From the NCBI GenBank assembly GCA_902802265.1, contig CADCLN010000010.1, positions 27,293 to 91,292 of the forward strand: a stretch of DNA of 64,000 nucleotides, read 5' to 3'. Within the stretch, counting starts at the first letter, position 1; every line of letters begins with the position of its first letter. Shown piece by piece: positions 36,277-44,264 of the stretch. Both the position numbers and the translations under genes were made by a program. Origin of the DNA: an uncultured Bacteroidales bacterium (GTDB lineage: Bacteria > Bacteroidota > Bacteroidia > Bacteroidales > Bacteroidaceae). The notes beneath the pieces were generated by a model. It ran no database searches. It was not told where the DNA came from and worked only from the letters and a program-made list of their open reading frames with translations.

Positions 36277-37359
36277 ATGATAAGAATAGGAATCACGCAC
36301 GGAGACATCAACGGCGTCGGCTATGAAATCATTTTGAAAGCCTTTGAGGCTGAAGAGATGCTGGACATCTGCACGCCCGTCATTTACGGCAGCCCCAAGG
36401 CCGCAGCCTATCACAGGAAGGCTATCAATAGCCCCACGAACTTTGTGGTGAGAGAGAGCATCAACGACGTGGCAGACAAATGCCTGAACATGATAAATTG
36501 TTTCGGAGAGGAAGAACTCAAGATAGAATATGGCATAGTCACGCAAGAAGCAGAACAGGCTGCCTTGACTGCCCTGGACCGTGCCTTGGAGGATCTCTCT
36601 GTCGGCAAGATTGACGTGCTGGTCTGTGCTCCGTTCAGTTTTACGACATCTGCGGAAGGTTACACACAGACGGAATACATTCAGAAGAAAGTGGCTGAAG
36701 ACAAACGTCCGCTGACCATCATGATGGCTGGTACGCTACGCATTGCCTTTGTCACAGACAATCTGCCCATCAGCAAAGTTTCTGCAGCCATCACGAAGGA
36801 CAACTTCATCGAGCGGATGATAACGCTGCAGAATACCTTGAAACGGGACTTCTACCTGGACAATCCCCGCATTGCCGTGCTGGCGCTGAATCCGAAGGAC
36901 AAGGAGAACGAGTTCACAGGGACGGAAGAACGGGAAATCATTAAGCCAGCCATGGAGGAACTGTTCAACCACGGTGTACGCTGTTTTGGTCCCTACCCTG
37001 CTGACTACATCTTCGGAGACGAAAACTACAAGCGTTTCGATGCCATCATGGCAATGTACCACGACCAAGGCATCACACCCTTCAGAACCCTTGAACAAGG
37101 TGAAGGCGTGAACTACGTGGCAGGTCTGCCTATCATCGTTACTACTCCCTCGCACGGCGCCAGCTATGAAATTGCCGGCAAGGGTGAAGCCTCGGAAGTA
37201 TCCTTCCGTCATGCCATCTATGCAGCCATTGATGCCCTGCGCAACCGCCGACGTTACGACAGCTCACATGCACATACGCTGAAAAAGCAGTTCTTTGAGA
37301 AGCGTGACGACAGCGACAAGCTGAAACTGGATCAGGACACAGAAGATGTGACATTGTAA
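36277..37359 (+). CDS. pdxA: PdxA-family 4-hydroxythreonine-4-phosphate dehydrogenase homologue with altered metal site
   Basis: 360 residues. PdxA oxidises 4-phosphohydroxy-L-threonine in pyridoxal phosphate synthesis using NAD and a divalent metal held by three histidines. The fold is clear (GITHGDINGVGYEIIL, VAGLPIIVTTPSHGASYEIAGKGEASE, KKDDSD-like tail), and the third histidine is kept in MYHDQG (His262). However, the usual GHTE motif reads YTQTEY (Gln131 in place of His), and NPHAG reads NPKDKE (Lys207 in place of His). The expected APINK loop reads APFSF. So two of three expected metal ligands are missing. It may be a divergent paralogue with another substrate or a non-catalytic protein. 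No second pdxA and no pdxJ is in the window. Confidence 0.82.
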   Translation: MIRIGITHGDINGVGYEIILKAFEAEEMLDICTPVIYGSPKAAAYHRKAINSPTNFVVRESINDVADKCLNMINCFGEEELKIEYGIVTQEAEQAALTALDRALEDLSVGKIDVLVCAPFSFTTSAEGYTQTEYIQKKVAEDKRPLTIMMAGTLRIAFVTDNLPISKVSAAITKDNFIERMITLQNTLKRDFYLDNPRIAVLALNPKDKENEFTGTEEREIIKPAMEELFNHGVRCFGPYPADYIFGDENYKRFDAIMAMYHDQGITPFRTLEQGEGVNYVAGLPIIVTTPSHGASYEIAGKGEASEVSFRHAIYAAIDALRNRRRYDSSHAHTLKKQFFEKRDDSDKLKLDQDTEDVTL

Positions 37360-37384
37360 AAATAACGGATTAACGCCCATACCA

Positions 37385-37801
37385 TTGGAAGCCCGCCGCA
37401 CCATATTCCAATTCATCGAAGCCCAGATGTCGTCGCTCATCAGCACGTTTGTGGACTTTACCCTGACTGCCTTCCTCGTGAAGTTTGCGGGGTGGTGGTA
37501 TGTTTACGGCACACTTGCTGGTGCAGTGGCTGGTGGTGCCACCAACTGCATCATCAATTACAATTGGACATTCAAGGGCAGCGAACAGCAAAAACGCACC
37601 ATCATGCTGCGTTACATCCTGGTATGGACAGGGAGTCTTATCCTGAACACGACAGGTACAGCCATCGTTGCCAACATCCTGTCGCATGACGGAACTGCCA
37701 AGGCTTTCGGCATCGTGATGGAAGCCAAGACCCTCGTTGCCGTTCTCGTCGCTATCCTCTGGAACTTTACAATGCAGAAAAAGTTTGTGTATAAAACGTG
37801 A
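37385..37801 (+). CDS. GtrA-like family membrane protein
   Basis: 138 residues starting at TTG 37385 (first internal ATG at 37427). Four hydrophobic helices with the GtrA pattern: FVDFTLTAFLVKF, GAVAGGATNCIINYNWTF and the C-terminal ILWNFTMQKKFVYKT. GtrA-type proteins are thought to move polyprenyl- or lipid-linked sugars across the inner membrane. Here the gene directly precedes a CDP-alcohol phosphotransferase and a PAP2-type enzyme, suggesting a part in phospholipid or sphingolipid head-group metabolism. Confidence 0.83.
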   Translation: MEARRTIFQFIEAQMSSLISTFVDFTLTAFLVKFAGWWYVYGTLAGAVAGGATNCIINYNWTFKGSEQQKRTIMLRYILVWTGSLILNTTGTAIVANILSHDGTAKAFGIVMEAKTLVAVLVAILWNFTMQKKFVYKT

Positions 37802-37848
37802 AAAACGAATTGAGTTAACGTCATAACGAATTATAAAATTCATTCAAC

Positions 37849-38520
37849 ATGATAACCTTTCAACAATTCCGTGACGGCATACAGCACGCAGTCTATTTCT
37901 TGATAGACAAGCCCGTAAGACTGCTGGTCCGCCTGGGTGTTACGCCCAACATGATGACCACCATGGGACTGCTCGGCAACATTCTGGCAGCATCGCTTTT
38001 TGTGTATTCAGCCCTCTATGTGCCAGCCAACGACTTTACGCTGGTGGGCTATGCGGGTCTGGTCTGCATCCTGTTCTCCATCTTTGACATGGTGGATGGC
38101 TATATGGCTCGCACAGCCAATCTCTGCTCCACATTCGGTGCCTTCTACGATAGTGTGCTCGACCGCTACTGTGAGCTGTTTGTCCTTTCGGGCATGGCTT
38201 TCTACTTCGTTCAGCACGATTATGCCATTGCCGCTGTCATCACATTCCTGTCGCTCATCGGCAGCATTATGGTAAGTTATGTACGTGCACGTGCAGAAGG
38301 ACTGGGGCTGGAATGTAAAGTGGGATTGATGCAACGCCCCGAGCGTGTAGTGCTCACCAGCCTTGGAGCCATGTTCTGCGGCCTGTTAGCACCTTATGTC
38401 AAAGACACTTTCGACCCGATGTGGATTCTGATCATTCCACAGATTCTGATTGCCATTCTTGCCAACTACACCGCTTTCCGCCGTATCCATCACGTCTATA
38501 AACTTTTGAAAAACAAATAA
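37849..38520 (+). CDS. CDP-alcohol phosphatidyltransferase family protein (PI-phosphate synthase-like)
   Basis: 223 residues with six helices. The catalytic signature D-G-x2-A-R-x8-G-x3-D-x3-D is complete in FDMVDGYMARTANLC and the following FGAFYDSVLDR. These enzymes attach a polar alcohol to CDP-diacylglycerol. The order GtrA, CDP-alcohol phosphotransferase, PAP2 protein resembles part of the inositol-lipid cluster described in Bacteroides thetaiotaomicron, where the equivalent enzyme makes phosphatidylinositol phosphate. That assignment is by context; other head groups are possible. It shares one base with the next gene (TAATG at 38518-38522). Confidence 0.83.
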   Translation: MITFQQFRDGIQHAVYFLIDKPVRLLVRLGVTPNMMTTMGLLGNILAASLFVYSALYVPANDFTLVGYAGLVCILFSIFDMVDGYMARTANLCSTFGAFYDSVLDRYCELFVLSGMAFYFVQHDYAIAAVITFLSLIGSIMVSYVRARAEGLGLECKVGLMQRPERVVLTSLGAMFCGLLAPYVKDTFDPMWILIIPQILIAILANYTAFRRIHHVYKLLKNK

Positions 38521-39308
38521 TGACCAGTCGTTATTTCAGGGAAGCACTACGCTTCATTGCTGTGATGTCTCCCTTCATTATGTTCGCATTGTTGTACAAC
38601 TCCATGCGATATTTCCCGAACTATCTGTTCAACGACATTGACACTGAAGGGGTTTATCAGCTTGAAAAACAACTCTTCGGAATCATTTCGGACGGTATGC
38701 GGCTTACCCCCTGCGAATATTTTCGCGTTCATCATTGGACTTGGGTCGATGTGCTTTCCGGTGTGTTCTACCTTTGCTGGGTTCCCCTGCCCATTTTTTA
38801 CTGCATTTGGTTGTTTGTCAGAGGTCAACGCCGACTCAGCCTGCAACTTTCTACAGCCTTCCTTTTTGTCAATCTCATTGGCTTCAGCGGCTACTACATC
38901 TACCCTGCTTCTCCCCCATGGTACGTCATGGAATATGGCTTTACACCCATTCTCAACACACCAGGCTATGCCGCTGGATTCATCAACTTCGACAACGCAT
39001 TGAACATAAAAGTCTTCCAGACAATATATTCAGGGAATGCCAATGTCTTTGCCGCCATTCCCTCTCTCCATTCAGCCTACTGCCCCATAGCCCTTTATTA
39101 TGCCTGCAAAGTCAAGCATAACAGCGCATGGATTCTGATACTTTCCGTCGTTTCCATAGGCATTTGGTTCTCTGCTGTCTATAGTGCTCACCACTACGTC
39201 ATCGATGTACTTCTCGGCATCCTCACCAGCATTCTCGGCCTTGCCATCTTCAACGGCATTCTCCTGAAACGAGTACCCAACAAGTGGTATCGTTGGTTGC
39301 AAGACTAA
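38520..39308 (+). CDS. PAP2-superfamily membrane enzyme, AUR1/IPC-synthase-like
   Basis: 262 residues with six helices. The phosphatase-superfamily motifs are C2, AAIPSLHSAY, and C3, YSAHHYVIDVLLG, with the two catalytic histidines; an upstream YPASPPWYVM matches the AUR1-type conserved loop rather than classical PAP2 phosphatases. AUR1-like enzymes transfer phosphoinositol from phosphatidylinositol to ceramide. Together with the preceding gene this suggests synthesis of inositol phosphosphingolipid. A simple lipid phosphatase is the alternative. It converges with the LolC/E-like gene, with only 8 bases between the stops. Confidence 0.8.
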   Translation: MTSRYFREALRFIAVMSPFIMFALLYNSMRYFPNYLFNDIDTEGVYQLEKQLFGIISDGMRLTPCEYFRVHHWTWVDVLSGVFYLCWVPLPIFYCIWLFVRGQRRLSLQLSTAFLFVNLIGFSGYYIYPASPPWYVMEYGFTPILNTPGYAAGFINFDNALNIKVFQTIYSGNANVFAAIPSLHSAYCPIALYYACKVKHNSAWILILSVVSIGIWFSAVYSAHHYVIDVLLGILTSILGLAIFNGILLKRVPNKWYRWLQD

Positions 39309-39316
39309 CAAAATAA

Positions 39317-40567
39317 CTAATCCCACCGCATAGTTTTGGCAGGATTGGAGAGGCTAACCAGATAGGAAGAGCCGAAGATGACGAGAGAAGTAATGAGCAG
39401 CGTGCCGAGATTAACAAGCAGGATATAAAGATAATTGATTTCCACGGGTACATAGGAAAGGTAATAGATGCTGGCATCCAGACGTACCAGGTGGAAATAG
39501 TGTTGCAGGTAACAAAGCAGCAGTCCTACAACGTTTCCTATAATCAAACCCTTGCCAACCAGCATAATGGCAAAGTTCATGAATACACGGCGAATGCTGA
39601 AATTCGTGGCTCCAAGTGCTTTCAGTATGCCTATCATGTTGATGCGTTCCAGCATGATGATGAGCAAACCAGACACCACCGTAAAGACGCTGACGCAAAT
39701 CATCAGAATGATAATCATCACCACATTCATGTCGAGCACAGCCAACCACGAGAAGGTGTGCGGAGCCAATTCCTTGATGCTGAACACGCCGTAAGTCACA
39801 CCGTTGCGGTCAAGCCCCTTGTTGATTTTAGAAGCCATCTGAAAGGTTACGTCACGCAGTTGGCTGAAATCCTTTATAGTAATTTCATAGCCACTCGACA
39901 TATCATCCTCCCAGTTGTTCAGGCGGCGCACCGTGCGAATATCGGTCAGGGCATAGGATTTGTCATACTCCGACATATTCGTCTGAAAAATGCCACACAC
40001 CTTGAAACGGCGGGCACGCATTGATTCATTCGACACAAAATAGGCAAACACCTTGTCGCCCAGATTCAGATGCAACGTCTTGGCTATCTTTTGTGAAATG
40101 AGCAGTTCGTTGCTCGACTCTTCTTCGTCCAGACGGGGCATACGTCCTTCCAAAAGCGCTTCATGCAAGAAAGTTGTGTCGTATTCCTGTGACAGCCCCT
40201 TGAAGGTGATGCCGCAAAAGTCCTCATCCGTCTTCAGTATGCCCATCTTCGTGGCAAACGTCTGAATGTGATCGACATCCTTAAACTTTTTCACAATCCG
40301 CAAAAGGCTGTCGTTGGTCAGCACAGGCAGTATTTCCCTTTCATAGGACTGCGTGAGCGAAAGCACCTGTATGTGTGAGCCAAACCCGATGACTTTACCC
40401 GACACTTCACGCTTGAAACCATAGACCACCGACAGCGAGATAATCATCACCGCAATGCCGATGGCAATGCCTGCCAAAGCAATACGAACAGCAGGGCGAG
40501 AAAACCGTTTCTCGCCCTCACTATCATCGGAATAGATTCTTCTTGCTATGAAAACTTCAAAATTCAT
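39317..40567 (-). CDS. LolC/LolE-like ABC transporter permease
   Basis: 416 residues from the ATG at 40567 (MNFEVFIARRIYSDD). FtsX/MacB topology: one helix at about 28-50, a periplasmic domain to about 270, then three helices, with the coupling motif MLERINMIGILKALGATNFSIRRVF. The N-terminal FIARR and the overall pattern are those of LolC/E proteins that extract lipoproteins from the inner membrane. The ATPase LolD is not adjacent. It overlaps the aminotransferase stop by one base, so the two are co-translated. Confidence 0.85.
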   Translation of the reverse strand: MNFEVFIARRIYSDDSEGEKRFSRPAVRIALAGIAIGIAVMIISLSVVYGFKREVSGKVIGFGSHIQVLSLTQSYEREILPVLTNDSLLRIVKKFKDVDHIQTFATKMGILKTDEDFCGITFKGLSQEYDTTFLHEALLEGRMPRLDEEESSNELLISQKIAKTLHLNLGDKVFAYFVSNESMRARRFKVCGIFQTNMSEYDKSYALTDIRTVRRLNNWEDDMSSGYEITIKDFSQLRDVTFQMASKINKGLDRNGVTYGVFSIKELAPHTFSWLAVLDMNVVMIIILMICVSVFTVVSGLLIIMLERINMIGILKALGATNFSIRRVFMNFAIMLVGKGLIIGNVVGLLLCYLQHYFHLVRLDASIYYLSYVPVEINYLYILLVNLGTLLITSLVIFGSSYLVSLSNPAKTMRWD

Positions 40568-41766
40568 CAATCCACTCTGCCTGGATAAGCCTCCAGAGCC
40601 TTGCGCAATACAAACAAAGCACGGGTTAAATCTTCCTTCTTCAGCACGTAGGCAATGCGCACCTCGTTCTTTCCTGCCCCTGGCGTGGTGTAGAAACCCG
40701 AGGCTGGAGCCATCATCACGGTTTCCCCCTCGTAGTCAAAACTCTCCAGACACCAGGCGCAGAACTTTTCGCAGTCATCCACAGGCAGTTTTGCCACCGT
40801 GTAGAAAGCACCCATCGGAATGGGCGAATACACACCAGGAATGCGGTTCAGTCCGTCAATCAGACACTTTCTGCGCTCCACATATTCGTCATAAACCTCA
40901 CGGGAATACGATTCGGGAGCATCCAGACTGGCTTCGGCAGCAATCTGTCCAATCAGCGGCGGAGACAGACGAGCCTGGCAGAACTTCATGACAGCCTTGC
41001 GAATTTCGGGATTCTTTGTAATCAAAGCACCAATGCGGATGCCACACTCCGAATAGCGTTTGCTCACCGAGTCGATCAGCACCACATTCTGCTCAATGCC
41101 CTCCAGGTGGCAAGCCGAGATGTAAGGAGAACCCGTGTAAATGAACTCACGATAGACTTCGTCAGAAAAGAGGTACAGGTCATACTTCTTCACAAGGTCA
41201 CGAATCTGGTTCATTTCCCGACGTGTATAAAGATAACCCGTCGGGTTGTTAGGATTACAAATCAAGATGGCACGAGTCCGCTCGTTAATCAGCTCTTCAA
41301 ACTTTTCCACCTTCGGCAACGAGAAACCCTCGTCAATCGTCGTGGCAATAGTACGTATCACAGCACCTGCCGAGATAGCAAAAGCCATGTAGTTGGCATA
41401 AGCAGGTTCGGGCACAATGATTTCGTCGCCAGGATTCAGACAGGCCAGGAAGCTGAACAGCACAGCCTCCGAGCCACCGCTGGTGATGATGATGTCGTCA
41501 GCCGTCAGGTTGATGTCATATTTAGCATAGTAGCCCACCAGCTTTTCACGGTAGGAACGATAGCCCTGCGACGGACTATACTCCAAAATCTTCCGGTCAA
41601 TATTCTTGATGGCATCCAGAGCCACCTGCGGTGTAGGCAAATCGGGCTGACCAATATTCAGGTGATAGACGTGGACACCACGCTTCTTGGCTGCCTCGGC
41701 CAAAGGAGCAAGTTTCCGAATCGGCGAACTGGGCATCTCGGTGCCACGGATAGAAATTTTAGGCAT
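40567..41766 (-). CDS. Class I/II PLP-dependent aminotransferase (AspC-like)
   Basis: 399 residues from the ATG at 41766 (MPKISIRGTEMPSSPIRKL). The frame is open further up to 41859, but that part overlaps the promoter region and is not conserved-looking. Motifs are HLNIGQPDLPTP, ILEYSPSQGYRSYREKL, ICNPNNPTGYLYT (binds PLP), SDEVYREFIY, and the PLP lysine in SVSKRYSECGIRIG. It probably transaminates aspartate or aromatic/branched amino acids in the cytoplasm; exact specificity cannot be read. Confidence 0.9.
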   Translation of the reverse strand: MPKISIRGTEMPSSPIRKLAPLAEAAKKRGVHVYHLNIGQPDLPTPQVALDAIKNIDRKILEYSPSQGYRSYREKLVGYYAKYDINLTADDIIITSGGSEAVLFSFLACLNPGDEIIVPEPAYANYMAFAISAGAVIRTIATTIDEGFSLPKVEKFEELINERTRAILICNPNNPTGYLYTRREMNQIRDLVKKYDLYLFSDEVYREFIYTGSPYISACHLEGIEQNVVLIDSVSKRYSECGIRIGALITKNPEIRKAVMKFCQARLSPPLIGQIAAEASLDAPESYSREVYDEYVERRKCLIDGLNRIPGVYSPIPMGAFYTVAKLPVDDCEKFCAWCLESFDYEGETVMMAPASGFYTTPGAGKNEVRIAYVLKKEDLTRALFVLRKALEAYPGRVD

Positions 41767-41795
41767 GGATTGGCGTTTTTTACAAAATTTTCGTG

Positions 41796-41854
41796 CAAAG
41801 TTAAGAATTATTCCGCTCGTAAATGGTATGTTTGGAAAAAAAACTTTACTTTTG
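41796..41854. promoter_or_regulatory. Divergent -7 elements between the aminotransferase and amidohydrolase genes
   Basis: TAACTTTG on the minus strand (plus-strand 41796-41803) is 30 bases before the aminotransferase start. TACTTTTG on the plus strand (41847-41854) is 16 bases before the ATG at 41870, implying a very short leader. Both match TAnnTTTG; the -33 parts are weak. Confidence 0.55.
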
Positions 41855-41869
41855 CGCAAAAATTAGCCT

Positions 41870-42745
41870 ATGAAAGTTGGAATTATTCAGATAAGCTGCA
41901 CGAAAAGTATAGCGGACAACCAAGAAAAACTCGCCAGCAAGATAGCAGAAGTGTGCAGACAGGGTGCACAGCTTGCCGTGCTGCAGGAACTGCACAACAG
42001 CCTCTACTTTTGCCAGACCGAAGATGTCAGCCAGTTCAACCTGGCAGAATCCATCCCTGGCCCCTCCACCCAATTCTACGGAGCCATTGCCCGCAGACAT
42101 GGCATCGTCCTTGTCACCAGCCTCTTCGAGCGCCGCGCACCAGGACTTTACCACAACACGGCCGTCGTCTTTGAGAAAGACGGAACCATCGCTGGCAAAT
42201 ACCGCAAAATGCACATCCCCGACGACCCTGCCTACTACGAGAAATTCTACTTCACCCCTGGCGACCTCGGTTTCCACCCCGTCAAGACGTCCGTCGGCGT
42301 GCTGGGCGTGCAAGTGTGCTGGGACCAGTGGTACCCCGAAGGAGCACGCCTCATGGCTTTGCAAGGGGCTGAACTGCTCATCTACCCCACCGCCATCGGC
42401 TACGAATCGACCGACACAGCCGACGAACAGCAGCGGCAGCGAGAAGCCTGGCAGACGGTGCAGCGGGGCCATGCCGTGGCAAACGGACTGCCTGTCATTG
42501 CCGTCAACCGTACAGGCTACGAAGCCGACCCTTCAGGGCAAACGGCCGGCATACAGTTTTGGGGCAGCAGCTTCGTCTGCGGACCACAGGGCGAAATCCT
42601 CTTCTGCGCCCCAGTCGCCGAGGAATGTGCCGCCGTCGTAGATATTGACATGCAACGCAGCGAGAACGTCCGCCGCTGGTGGCCCTTCCTGCGCGACCGC
42701 CGCATCGAGATGTTCGGCGAACTGCAAAAACGATACATCGACTAA
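41870..42745 (+). CDS. aguB: N-carbamoylputrescine amidohydrolase (nitrilase superfamily)
   Basis: 291 residues, normal length. It hydrolyses N-carbamoylputrescine to putrescine, CO2 and ammonia in arginine-derived polyamine synthesis. The nitrilase triad is visible: Glu in AVLQELHNSLYF, Lys in KYRKMHIPDDPAYYEKFYF and Cys in GVQVCWDQWYPEGAR. The motifs PTAIGYE and RTGYE-type loops are specific to this subgroup. The usual partner agmatine deiminase (aguA) is not beside it. Instead it leads a run of genes of unknown function (gap 19 bases to the next). Confidence 0.93.
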   Translation: MKVGIIQISCTKSIADNQEKLASKIAEVCRQGAQLAVLQELHNSLYFCQTEDVSQFNLAESIPGPSTQFYGAIARRHGIVLVTSLFERRAPGLYHNTAVVFEKDGTIAGKYRKMHIPDDPAYYEKFYFTPGDLGFHPVKTSVGVLGVQVCWDQWYPEGARLMALQGAELLIYPTAIGYESTDTADEQQRQREAWQTVQRGHAVANGLPVIAVNRTGYEADPSGQTAGIQFWGSSFVCGPQGEILFCAPVAEECAAVVDIDMQRSENVRRWWPFLRDRRIEMFGELQKRYID

Positions 42746-42764
42746 AAATCAGAAAAAACGAGTT

Positions 42765-43394
42765 ATGAACAAAAAACGCCTCTACCTCCTCCTGAGTCTG
42801 CTCTGCGCGGCAGCAATCGCCCTGACACTGACGCTGCTGAGGGGCTGCCATGCGACAGACGAAGCCAGTGCAGAGAAGCAACAAGCCGTCAGCAACGAGC
42901 AAATCCTCGGCATCCTGCAAAGCCAGGCACAGATTGCCAGCACCGAAGTCACCATCCGCAAGATGGGCATCTACGACTCCGAATCGGACAAGGTTTCGCT
43001 CAATCCCAACACCTGGAAGATAGGCCACAGGCTGTGTGTCGTGCCCGTTGACATCAAAATAAAATACGGCATCGACCTCAACGAAATGACGATAGGCGAC
43101 ATTGCCCGCCCCGACAGCAGCGACGTGGTGCTCATCCATCTGCCCCAGCCCAAGATTCTGGACAAGTCATACGTGCCCCGAACCAACCGGAAAGAAATCG
43201 TCTCGCTCGCCACAGGACTTCGCGACAACATCGGCGAAACCACTATCCAGCAAATAAAATCCCTGGCATTTGACGACGTGGTGGAAAAAGACCAATTGCT
43301 CCACCAGAAACTCTCAAGGGAAATCACAAGCAACACCAAAGCCGTCTTCCGTTCCCTGATGAAGAGCGTGGGACTGACCGCAGAATTTATCTAA
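42765..43394 (+). CDS. DUF4230 domain protein, first of a tandem pair
   Basis: 209 residues from the ATG at 42765; the frame is open upstream inside aguB but that part is not plausible coding sequence. An N-terminal helix or lipoprotein-like signal (YLLLSLLCAAAIALTLTLLRGC) anchors a domain of the DUF4230 type: LASTEV-like start, GHRLCVVPVDIKIKYGIDLNEM, VVLIHLPQPKILDKSYV and a C-terminal helical region. DUF4230 proteins are found in Bacteroidota and Firmicutes with no assigned role. It is 13 bases before a second DUF4230 gene. Confidence 0.8.
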   Translation: MNKKRLYLLLSLLCAAAIALTLTLLRGCHATDEASAEKQQAVSNEQILGILQSQAQIASTEVTIRKMGIYDSESDKVSLNPNTWKIGHRLCVVPVDIKIKYGIDLNEMTIGDIARPDSSDVVLIHLPQPKILDKSYVPRTNRKEIVSLATGLRDNIGETTIQQIKSLAFDDVVEKDQLLHQKLSREITSNTKAVFRSLMKSVGLTAEFI

Positions 43395-43407
43395 AAAACG
43401 CCAAACA

Positions 43408-44043
43408 ATGAAGAAAGCAACCCTCATCAAATACGCCGTCCTGCTCCTGATCCTGCTCCTGGCAACACTCTTCATAGTCCGCCGATGCAGGCACCAGCCA
43501 CAGGCTGAAGAACCCACGCTGACCATTGCCGACACACCCCTCACCGTTGAAGACGTGAAACCCATCGGCGAACTCTACCTCTACACCACCGTCACCGAAG
43601 ACTTCGAGAAAGGCTCCTTCATGGGCAGCGGCTACGGCAGCAGCCTCCTGGGCGAGGGCAACGGCATCCTGAAGAAGAAACACCACTGCGTGCAGATACT
43701 GCGCCAGCAAGTCAGCTTCACCATCAACCTCGACGAAGTGGTGTATGAAGAAGATTCTGCCTCAAACATCGTCTTTGTCACCCTGCCTCCCGTGCAGTTC
43801 GTGCAGTCCACCATACACAGCTGGTTCAAGTCGGACAACGAGGACGAAGAGGGAGCCGTGAAATACGATGCCTCGCCGCTGATTGACAGAGTAGAAGCAA
43901 AAATCCGAAAGAAATACGACACCGCCGTGGCCCGTGCCCAAGCCACAGAGAAAGCCAAAAATGTGCTGACCGACATCTTCCAGTCGTGTGGCAAAGAACT
44001 CATCTTCAACGACCCAGCCCCGATGTCATCTCCAAAACGCTAA
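43408..44043 (+). CDS. DUF4230 domain protein, second of a tandem pair
   Basis: 211 residues. N-terminal transmembrane helix (about 8-24, YAVLLLILLLATLFIV) then a DUF4230-like domain (PIGELYLYTTVTEDF, VSFTINLDEVVYEED, IVFVTLPPVQF, KNVLTDIFQSCGKELIFND). It has diverged from its neighbour but keeps the same layout, so an ancient duplication is likely. It lies 17 bases upstream of the small lipoprotein gene of the radical SAM system. Confidence 0.8.
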   Translation: MKKATLIKYAVLLLILLLATLFIVRRCRHQPQAEEPTLTIADTPLTVEDVKPIGELYLYTTVTEDFEKGSFMGSGYGSSLLGEGNGILKKKHHCVQILRQQVSFTINLDEVVYEEDSASNIVFVTLPPVQFVQSTIHSWFKSDNEDEEGAVKYDASPLIDRVEAKIRKKYDTAVARAQATEKAKNVLTDIFQSCGKELIFNDPAPMSSPKR

Positions 44044-44060
44044 ACACACACTTGAAAACT

Positions 44061-44264
44061 ATGTACAAGAAAATCACATCCTTCCTTTTGAAGCTCCTGG
44101 GCTTCAGCTCCACCTTTGTGTTGGCAGCCTGTTACGGACCTTCCCCCACAGGCTATCGCGAAGACCAAATGGTGGTCGATGGCGACAGTGTAGCCGTTGT
44201 CGATCTGGCGGAAGAAGATGCCGACAGCATGGCTATTATCAACACACCGTCCGAGGATGAATAA
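44061..44264 (+). CDS. Small lipoprotein partner of a radical SAM enzyme (rSAM/lipoprotein system)
   Basis: 67 residues from the ATG at 44061. The basic start and hydrophobic stretch (MYKKITSFLLKLLGF, then SSTFVLAAC) end in a lipobox LAAC; the next residues are YGPSPTGYRED, followed by an acidic tail. Short lipoproteins with a Cys-Tyr-Gly-Pro start next to a SPASM-type radical SAM gene are known as the rSAM/lipoprotein system in Bacteroidales (TIGR04134-type with TIGR04133-type enzyme, from memory). The modified residue and function are unknown. Its end overlaps the radical SAM start by 8 bases (44257-44264), so the pair is translationally coupled. Confidence 0.78.
   Translation: MYKKITSFLLKLLGFSSTFVLAACYGPSPTGYREDQMVVDGDSVAVVDLAEEDADSMAIINTPSEDE

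Noticed and set aside
42645-42764. Longer N-terminus for the first DUF4230 protein
   Set aside because: The extra 40 residues overlap aguB in another frame and lack a signal; the ATG at 42765 begins a proper membrane anchor.
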